Positions 56,401 through 64,000 of a DNA stretch of 64,000 bases are shown here, in pieces. Position 1 is the stretch's first letter. Every line of letters starts with the position of its first letter. A program made the position numbers and the translations under genes. The notes under the pieces are model-generated. The model had not been told where the DNA came from. It saw only the letters and a program-made list of their open reading frames with translations, and searched no databases. The stretch comes from Metridium senile. Lineage: Eukaryota; Cnidaria; Anthozoa; Actiniaria; Metridiidae. The DNA is taken from contig OX459102.1 in NCBI GenBank assembly GCA_949775045.1, forward strand, positions 12,246,370-12,310,369, written 5' to 3'.

Positions 56401-59400
56401 CTCAACATTCCTCTCACTTCAATGCAAAGGCCTGGCTACCTTTCAAGATGGCACTGGGAACTGTGAAGGAGACTAATTAGGGAGACTCAGACCACAGGCA
56501 GCCCAACTATTCTCTTTGAGGATTTTTTTCAATGACATATAAAGATATTTTCAACCGCGCGCCGAGCGAAATACATATTGAGCGCGCGGGTGGGGTTCCT
56601 GTGGTGTATTTATTTGAAAGCACACGGATGGGATTCCTGTGGCTTTTTTGCAAGCAATTTTTCGGTCGCGCGGAATCGCACGTACGAAAAAAAGATCGAA
56701 GAAAGTAGTATCTTGATACAAGGTCTGAAACTCGATGGCGTGGATGGATAGATGTGCGCCCCAGCTTGTGGTGACGGCGAAGACTCAACGACGAGCGCCG
56801 AGAAGGACGTGAGAAGCAATCGACTGACTCGCCAAAGAAAAACTTTTATATTCAAACTTTTCTTTTGAAACAAGTTTTATTTTCTTATACGGATTTTTTC
56901 TAAGTAAACCTCTAACAAAAACAAACAGCCAGTGTGTGAAATTTCTTTCCAATATATTTTACAATGTGAAAAAATTTTGTTCAAAGTGCATTTAATCAAA
57001 TCATTCTGTAAAGATGTTTTAGCTTTTATAGTTTTTCGAAAATAGTTTATAAAATACAGCTATAAACACTTTACACTTTCATAACAAATGTATTTAATAT
57101 TGTTTGAACCGCTAAACTAACTAAAGTTTTCACGAAATTAAAGTTGAACTTTTTTGATCCAACTGAATCAAGTGGAAAACTTCGCAAAGCGGCCATCACA
57201 AATTCACTGATTAGTTCGGGTTTTAGTTGGTTTGAACACGATAATATTATTCGTTTTGACATACAAACTTCAACTCCAATAATTACCTGTACACACCAGG
57301 CTACTAGAAAAGCTTTCCTTCATTTTTTTGTTATAGTGAAGAGCATCGTTGACTTCAAAAGCAAGTGCTCACTTGAATCAGGTGTTTTGAATAAAAACTA
57401 AACTCACTGAAGCAGCCACGGCAGTGCAAATTACAATCTTTTTGACTCTCGATTCACCATCGCATGATTTTCACAATAAAATGCATTCTCTTGTTTTCTT
57501 TCTTTGAGTTTTTAAGTCATTTTAACAATCCAAAAGTTAAATGCAAGACAGTAATCAACACCTTTACTATTCGGCTGTATTGGTGAATGAGCGTGAAAAA
57601 TATGGTCTCAATCGATATTTTCACAATCGCTCCACGATTGCTCCACGATTGTAAAATTTCCGAAATCCGTCACCACAACCTGGGGCGCACCTCGGTTCCA
57701 TGCTGCCTTTTTTAAAAATTAATTTTAACCCCTTTGCTGAAGCCAGAGATGATCATACTTTTTACTGTAGTTGAAGATCAACATAAAGTTTATATATTCG
57801 GGAAAAAAAAAAAAATTCTCCCATGGCTGATTTACTACGCGCGAAACTAAATTTGTCATGTGACCGAGTTTCATAACTTGTCAAAATACCTCCCTATTCA
57901 ACACCGCGCGACTTTGACGAAAAATTGCTTGTAAAAAGCCACAGGAATCCCATCCGCGAGCTTTTAAACAAATACACCACAGGAACCCCACCCGCGCTCA
58001 ATATGTATTTCGCTCGGCGCGCGGTTGAGAATAACTTTATTGTCATTGAAAAAAATCCTCAAAGAGAATAGTTGGGCTGCCTGTGCTCAGACCCACACTC
58101 ACTACCCTTACAATAAATATTTTAGCACACAACTCTTCTAACATTCTTCCATTCTATTCGTTTTGCATTCTTTCCCATCTAATATTTTCCTATTTATGTT
58201 TTGCTATTTGGAATAATTTCACATTCTCCTTTTGAATTTGTTTCAGGTTAAACTTCAAGCAATGTATGGGCCGGACATGAAAATGATATTCGTTGTGCCT
58301 TCTCTGATAGTTGTATGTAGTGTTTAATATTATTCTGTGACAACCTCATTTCCATGACCTTTACGGACCTAAAAGTCTATTTGTTATACATAAGAAAAAT
58401 TTGTAGAAAATTTGATATAATGTTGATGTTTTTAGGTTTTTTCAGCTCATCAAAAAATTTGAGGGTTTTGCCCTGTTGAAGCTCAAAACATACATGTATA
58501 GTTTCTAAATAAAACGTTGTATTTTATTCAGCAGTTTTTGTGCCCACGCACATCACAGGCTCATATGGCATGTTCAAAAGTAGCCAGCCACCTTAGTATT
58601 ATCATTATTAATATTCTTTATAATATCTTGATAACCATCTGATTAATACTTAAATGAACTTTCTACTTTCAATTTGTTTTCTAGGGCTGTATTGGTATTT
58701 TAGTATTTCTTTTTATGAGAGCACCAGAAGAGGTTGGAATCAAGATACCTGGAAAAGGTATGAAAGCTTTTGTATAGACAACAATGCCATAAATATGACT
58801 AAATAAATCGATAATACAAGCTGAGTTGAGGTTGGAATCCAGATACCTGGTAAAGGTACGAAAGCTTTTTTATAGACAACAATGCCATAAAAATGACTAA
58901 ATAAATCGATAATACAAGTTGAGTTGAGGTTGGAATCCAGATACTGTACCTGGTAAAGGTACGAAAGCTTTTGTATAGACAACAATGCCATAAAGATGAC
59001 TAAATAAATCAATAATACAAGTTGTGCCAAAAAACATGTATACTATTTTGCCTTCTGTATAATTTTTTTTCTGTTTTGATAATTTCCTCATTCATGATTG
59101 TAAGCCGCCAGCAGTCTGTACAATAATTATAAAGCACATTGTATGTAAAGTGCGCTACATAAGTACCATGTTACAGTACATTTTGTATTTCTGTTTTTGT
59201 TTAGAAACCAAGCAAGAAGCAAGTAAACCATCATCTTCTGGACAGCAAAGATCACTGTCATATCTAGAACTGTGGCGTCTAAAGTAAGTTGGAGATTGTT
59301 GCTGCTGTGTAGGGGAATGGGAGGGAAGGTTGTAGGGATCGTCCTGCCAAAGATCTAATATCAATCAATATTTTACAAACGAATTTGGTTGTCTCTGACT

Positions 59401-62400
59401 AAATTTTATGATTTTTAATAGCTGTTATTACAGTTATATACAAATGATTTCAAACAATGGATTCAAATCGAGGATTTCGGGCAAACCCTATTGTTTTCGC
59501 CCGAAAGCCTCGACTTCAACCCATTGTTCAAAATCATTTGCATATAACTGTAATAACAGCTATTAATATGCCTATACTATCTAAATAACGTATCTATAAA
59601 TTGTGGATATGGAACCCTTTTGTACAAATTTACAGAATGTTAAATTTGAATAATTGTAGTTCTCGTTAAAGTTTCCACAATCAATATAAGTGCAAGTTGA
59701 CGTTTCAACGCATCAAGCGTCATTTTCAAGACAGAAAATGAAAATATTATAACAGAGTGAGTATGAATATATATTAAGACAGTCAACAATGTCCTGAGGG
59801 ATCTTAAAATAGCTTTGCTTTGATAGAGTCACTTTGGACATTTAGAGTGGGATTAAGTGCTCTAATGATCTGAGTAACATTAACTGTCTTAACTGTCTTA
59901 ACTGTCTTAATTTATATTGATTTCATACTCACTCTGTTGTAATATTTTCATTTTCTGTCTTGAAAATGATGCTTTCAAGATACGTCGCTTATATTAATAT
60001 TTATTGTGAATGTTAAATTGTTGCTTTTATTTTAGGATGGTTCCAGAGCTAGCATGGACCAATTTTTCTATCAAGTTTGTTCGATATTGCATGTATATGT
60101 GGCTACCAATGTATCTTTTTGAATCTGTAAGTAAAAGTTAAAAAAAATCATCAAAACAACACTTTTAGCAGGATAGTGTCATCATCATCATCATCATCAG
60201 TGACATCATCATCATCATCATTATCATCAGTGACATCATCATCATCATCGTCATTATCATCAGTGACATCATCATCATCATCATTATCATCAGTGACATC
60301 ATCATCATCATCATTATCATCAGTGGCATCATCATCATCATCATTATAATCAGTGACATCATCAGCATCATCATTATCATCAGTGACATCATCATCATCA
60401 TCATTATCATCAGTGGCATCATCAGCATCATCATTATCATCAGTGACATCATCATCATTATCATCAGTGACATCATCAGCATCATAATTATCATCAGTGA
60501 CATCATCAGCATCATCATTATCATCAGTGACATCATCAGCATCATTATCATCACTGACATCATCCCATTGCATCACATCACACCACATTACAACACATCT
60601 CACATCACATTGCATTACACTGCATCACATCACATGCCTTAACATCACATCACATTTGTATCACATCACACCATACACCACACCACATCATATCACATCT
60701 CATTACATCACACCACATCACATCTCATCATATCACATTACATCACATCACATCATACACCACATCACATCACATCACATCTCATTACATCACACCACAT
60801 CACATCTCATCACATCACATTACATCACATGTATCACACACCACATCACATCTTATCACACCACATCACATCACATCACTCACATCACATCTCATAGCAT
60901 CACATCACACCATATCATATCCTATCCACCCCATCCTATCCCACCTATCCCAATGACATTGCATCACATGACATTGCATCACATGACATTGCATCACATG
61001 ACATTGCATCACATGACATTGCATCACATGATATTGCATCACATGACATTGCATCACATGACATTGCATCACATGACATTGCACCATATGATATTGCTTT
61101 AATATTATAATCATCAATTACATTATTTTGTTGTTGTCTAGCTTGGTTACTCTAAGACCCTAGCAGGCCTTCTGTCTACTGTATTTGAGTTTGGTGGTGT
61201 AGTTGGAGCAGCAGGTCTTGGTATTGTTGTGGACAGGTGAGGCTTTAGAAACAGGCTGATTACAATTGTCTTCTTTTACTAACACTAGTGAATCAGAAAT
61301 TTATCAGACCGTCCCAATTGCAAATGAAATGCTCTAAAGGTGTTAGAGGGTGTCCAGTCCCTAAATGTCTTAAATAAAATAGGATTAATTGCGGCACTAG
61401 CAAGGGGGGTGTCCGGTGCCTGAAAGACACACCCCTAGATTCGCCCCTGTGAATCCCAAATCTGACAAATAGATCTGAACTTGAGACATACTTAAACTGA
61501 TTTTGCTCCAAAGTAGTGTTCTCTTCTACAGAAAAATATCCTACTTCTAAATCAGAGCTAAACTACAAAAAGAGCACTCTTTTTATTGTTATTTTCATCT
61601 ATATCTCAAATATTATTTGTCGAAATTCTAAATTTCAAATGCTTCGTCATTGCTTTAGACAGCCTAAACAATCAATTTTTACAGTAAATATATGGGACGA
61701 AATATTATAAAAATACATATTTATTGTTGAAATAAATTGGAACAAATCTTAGTCCTGTGTTGTTGTTAAATCTATTTGGTGTTATTCTGGGTTGGATTTT
61801 TGCAGTAAATATATGGGACGAAATATTATAAAAATACATATTTATGTTGAAATAAATTGGAACAAATCTTAGTACTGTGTTGTTGTTAAATCTATTTGGT
61901 GTTATTCTGGGTTGTTTTAGACCATTTTAGAGCAGCAACAACGCAGGACTATATAAGATAGGTTCATATTGTTTGGACTGCCAGTGCATGGCACACCCAA
62001 ATCTCTCCCCCTCTCTTCGCCGTTACAAGTTTATCATCGTTATCATTTCATGTTGTTTGTAGGTTTATGCAAGGTCGTAATTTCAAAATCTCTCAAGCAA
62101 CCCTTCCCTTCCCTCCCCTACAAGTTTATCATTGTTATCATTTTATGTTATTTGTAGGTTTATGCAAGGTCGTAATTTCCAAATCTCTGAAGCAGCCCTT
62201 CCCTTCCCTCCCCTACAATTTTATCATTGTTATCATTTCATGTTGTTTGTAGGTTTATGCAAGGTCGTAATTTCAAAATCTCTGAAGCAACCCTTCCCTT
62301 CCCTCCCCTACAAGTTTATCATTGTTATCATTTTATGTTATTTGTAGGTTTATGCAAGGTCGTAATTTCAAAATCTCTCGAGCAACCCTCCCCTTCCCTC

Positions 62401-63816
62401 CCCTACAAGTTTATCATTGTTATCATTTTATGTTATTTGTAGGTTTATGCAAGGTCGTAATTTCAAAATCTCTCAAGCAACCCTTCCCTTCCCTCCCCTA
62501 CAAGTTTATCATTGTTATCATTTTATGTTATTTGTAGGTTTATGCAAGGTCGTAATTTCAAAATCTCTGAAGCAACCCTTCCCTTCCCTCCCCTACAAGT
62601 TTATCATTGTTATCATTTTATGTTATTTGTAGGTTTATGCAAGGTCGTAATTTCAAAATCTCTCGAGCAACCCTCCCCTTCCCTCCCCTACAAGTTTATC
62701 ATTGTTATCATTTTATGTTATTTGTAGGTTTATGCAAGGTCGTAATTTCCAAATCTCTCGAGCAACCCTCCCCTTCCCTCCCCTACAAGTTTATCATTGT
62801 TATCATTTCATGTTATTTGTAGGTTTATGCAAGGTCGTAATTTCCAAATCTCTCAAGCAACCCTTCCCTTCCCTCCCCTACAAGTTTATCATTGTTATCA
62901 TTTCATGTTGTTTGTAGGTTTATGCAAGGTCGTAATTTCAAAATCTCTCAAGCAACCCTTCCCTTCCCTCCCCTACAAGTTTATCATTGTTATCATTTCA
63001 TGTTGTTTGTAGGTTTATGCAAGGTCGTGATTTCCAAATCTCTCAAGCAACCCTTCCCTTCCCTTCCCTCCCCTACAAGTTTATCATTGTTATCATTTCA
63101 TGTTGTTTGTAGGTTTATGCAAGGTCGTGATTTCCAAATCTCTCAAGCAACCCTTCCCTTCCCTCCCCTACAAGTTTATCATTGTTATCATTTCATGTTG
63201 TTTGTAGGTTTATGCAAGGTCGTAATTTCAAAATCTCTCGAGCAACCCTCCCCTTCCCTCCCCTAAAAGTTTATCATTGTTATCATTTCATGTTATTTGT
63301 AGGTTTATGCAAGGTCGTAATTTCCAAATCTCTCAAGCAACCCTTCCCTTCCCTCCCATACAAGTTTATCATTGTTATCATTTCATGTTGTTTGTAGGTT
63401 TATGCAAGGTCGTAATTTCAAAATCTCTTGAGCAACCCTCCCCTTCCCTCCCCTACAAGTTTATCATTGTTATCATTTCATGTTATTTGTAGGTTTATGC
63501 AAGGTCGTAATTTCCAAATCTCTCAAGCAACCCTTCCCTTCCCTTCGCCGTTACAAGTTTATCATTGTTATCATTTATGTTTGTAGGTTTATGCAAGGTC
63601 GTGCTGTCCATTGTGTTAGTCTAACGGTCATGGGCAGTGCTATATCGTTTTTCCTATTCCATTATACCAGTCATATGGGGATACCGATCAATTGTTTATT
63701 CATGTTCATTGCTGGTGCGTGCAACTGTGGACCTGATCCATATATATCAGGCTCTATTGCATCTTCTATTGGAGAAAGAGAGAACGCACAGGCTGCTGTC
63801 TCCGGTCTTATCAATG
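53416..63816 (+). CDS. SLC37-like sugar-phosphate/phosphate exchanger (partial, 11 exons seen)
   Basis: Exons: 53,416-53,511; 54,088-54,180; 54,890-54,970; 55,736-55,804; 55,891-56,016; 58,247-58,312; 58,685-58,757; 59,205-59,283; 60,036-60,126; 61,142-61,236; 63,587-63,816, continuing past the window. About 366 residues are visible. It is a major-facilitator protein of the organophosphate:phosphate antiporter (GlpT/SLC37) type. 'TWTAYASTYLLRKPLGV' starts TM1; 'TAWPNCVKSLGAWFNDKQRT' is the TM4/loop signature; 'GCNCGPDP'-like sequence (ACNCGPDPYISGSIASSIGE) lies in the second half. Exon 8 is a hydrophilic central loop, shorter than in SLC37A1-3. Members exchange glucose-6-phosphate or related sugars for phosphate across the ER membrane; the substrate here is not determinable. 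Exon 7's donor and exon 11's acceptor both lie in tandem repeats. Confidence 0.82.
53800..54065. repeat. ATC-rich microsatellite in intron 1
   Basis: Imperfect ATCATC/ATT repeat running to just before exon 2. A GTTT-type run lies at 54,260-54,360 in intron 2. Confidence 0.75.
55345..55500. repeat. ~95-bp tandem duplication in intron 3
   Basis: Two copies share GATTCCTTTTATTACC, TCAAAAACT, GATATTTCATGC and GGAGACCAG. Confidence 0.75.
56043..58150 (-). mobile_element. SINE fragment interrupted by other elements
   Basis: SINE-family tail words in reverse (ACTTTTTTAACATCTC at 56,045; GGGAGACTCAGAC at 56,475) resume at 58,087 with CTCAGACCCACACTCACTAC. The inner 1.6-kb element sits exactly between. 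A further ~155-bp foldback (about 56,291-56,445; GGGCCTTTGCATTGAAG and CTTCAATGCAAAGGCC) also interrupts it. All lies in intron 5 of the SLC37-like gene. Confidence 0.55.
56491..58088. mobile_element. 1.6-kb foldback DNA transposon nested in a SINE
   Basis: Ends CACAGGCAGCCCAACTATTC and GAATAGTTGGGCTGCCTGTG begin inverted arms of about 180 bp (to ~56,670 and from ~57,900). CTCAGAC(C) flanks both sides, a 7-8-bp target duplication consistent with a hAT-like element. Subterminal copies of GGGRTTCCTGTGG occur twice in each arm. The interior (about 56,680-57,890) has no transposase I can recognise. Confidence 0.8.
58730..59028. repeat. 98-bp triplication containing the exon-7 end and donor
   Basis: Units start at 58,730, 58,828 and 58,926 with GAGGTTGGAATC, then AGATACCTGG, AAAGGTA and GAAAGCTTTT. 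The first holds the last 28 bp of exon 7 and its donor (58,758); the other two repeat that coding end and a GTACG donor inside the intron. Confidence 0.9.
59416..59567. mobile_element. Foldback MITE with ~67-bp arms
   Basis: TAATAGCTGTTATTACAG starts the left arm and CTGTAATAACAGCTATTA ends the right; the centre has TTTCGGGC and GCCCGAAA. It lies in intron 8. Confidence 0.85.
59665..60015. mobile_element. Foldback element with hammerhead-like motif
   Basis: Arms contain CATTTTCTGTCTTGAAAATG or its complement, and CATACTCACTCTGTT or its complement. On the minus strand, TTGAAAATGACGC, a TTGAT loop, GCGTTGAAACGTC (about 59,690-59,735) has a possible stem II beside GAAACGTC. A CTGTCTTAA tandem run lies inside. 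Confidence 0.65.
60175..61100. repeat. Three adjoining satellites in intron 9
   Basis: A CATCATCATTATCATCAGTGA-type minisatellite (60,175-60,560) gives way to CACAT/CATCACAT repeats (60,570-60,950). A 15-bp unit (ACATTGCATCACATG, about nine copies, to 61,100) follows. Long Asp-, Met- or His-rich open frames across them are artefacts. Confidence 0.92.
61676..61916. repeat. ~122-bp tandem duplication in intron 10
   Basis: Two nearly identical copies (CAGTAAATATATGGGACG, GAACAAATCTTAGT, TTTGGTGTTATTCTGGG) lie directly before the 95-bp splice-acceptor array. Confidence 0.9.
61990..63602 (+). repeat. 95-bp VNTR made of the exon-11 splice acceptor
   Basis: Seventeen occurrences of TTTGTAG followed by GTTTATGCAAGGTCGT are spaced 95 bp apart (starts 62,063; 62,158; 62,253; 62,348; 62,443; 62,538; 62,633; 62,728; 62,823; 62,918; 63,013; 63,113; 63,208; 63,303; 63,398; 63,493; 63,587). 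One 5-bp insertion shifts the phase at 63,113. Only the last joins the true exon 11. Each other copy continues into AATTTC, then a CCCTTCCCTCC tract. The overlapping 71-codon open frames are repeat artefacts. Confidence 0.95.
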
Positions 63817-64000
63817 GTACGTATACACGTATTTTAAAAATCGTAGACGCAATCAAAGCTACAGTCCACACTCTGAAACCTGCAAAGGATGTTGGTATTT
63901 CTACTCTTGTTATTGATTTATTCATAGCATATTTTGGTTTCAAGTGTTTGCAGTATATGAACATAGCAAGTTTTGCAGTGATAGATGATGAAACAAATAT
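63817..64000 (+). other. Start of intron 11 of the SLC37-like gene
   Basis: A GTACGT donor follows exon 11 in the correct phase, and the frame is lost soon after. No further exon is visible before the window ends. Confidence 0.6.

Noticed and set aside
60151..61117. Asp-, Met- and His-rich frames on both strands
   Set aside because: Products of ATC, CACAT and ACATTGCATCACATG satellites in an intron.
62067..63492. Series of about fifteen 71-codon open frames that look like a repeated protein
   Set aside because: They are shifted readings of the 95-bp acceptor repeat; the copies stop at TAG within the next units and there is no start context.
61990..63602. CRISPR-like array
   Set aside because: The regular 95-bp spacing comes from a whole-unit tandem repeat without unique spacers, in a eukaryotic intron.

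Overview
The window looks like nuclear DNA of an intron-rich, AT-rich, repeat-rich animal genome. All recognisable genes are eukaryotic, most are split by GT-AG introns, and the spaces between them carry SINEs, a LINE tail, foldback MITEs and long micro/minisatellites. A non-bilaterian, probably a cnidarian (anthozoan-like), is my best guess. It rests on gene content (a secreted PAN-EGF-pentraxin protein, digestive M14 carboxypeptidases, FAM72, intronless CTU2 and C/EBP-like genes) and is an inference, not a proof.

Layout. 1-10,400: no intact gene; it holds a SINE, a LINE 3' fragment, a broken Harbinger-type transposase, a broken zinc-finger ORF and foldback elements. 10,403-13,132 (+): five-exon secreted PAN-EGF-pentraxin protein. 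13,991-24,102 (+) and 27,570-35,761 (-): two A-type metallocarboxypeptidase genes in tail-to-tail orientation. Each has ten exons with matching phases, and their introns are full of satellites. 35,762-39,507: repeat-rich spacer. 39,508-40,806 (-): intronless CTU2 (tRNA wobble-uridine thiolation), divergent from 41,032-45,024 (+), a five-exon SLC35C1-type GDP-fucose transporter. 48,636-49,031 (+): small intronless C/EBP-gamma-like bZIP. 51,909-52,929 (-): four-exon FAM72, divergent from an SLC37-like sugar-phosphate exchanger (53,416 to beyond the right edge, +), of which eleven exons are visible.

How the genes relate. The two carboxypeptidases are duplicates and would act together in extracellular protein digestion. 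CTU2/SLC35C1 and FAM72/SLC37-like are head-to-head pairs that probably share short bidirectional promoters. The other neighbours show no functional link.

The most unusual feature is in the SLC37-like gene. The 3' splice site plus the first bases of exon 11 has been amplified into a 95-bp tandem array, leaving 16 decoy acceptors upstream of the real one; reading on from a decoy should reach a stop codon. In the same gene the end of exon 7 with its donor site is triplicated. Similar small tandem duplications overlap the CTU2 stop codon and the exon-1 donor of the second carboxypeptidase. Other notable signals are hammerhead-ribozyme-like motifs, an 80-bp near-perfect hairpin flanked by a 9-bp direct repeat, and a possible gene-conversion tract in carboxypeptidase exon 5. 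Exon boundaries were read by eye from GT-AG sites, phase and family similarity; no search or alignment software was run.
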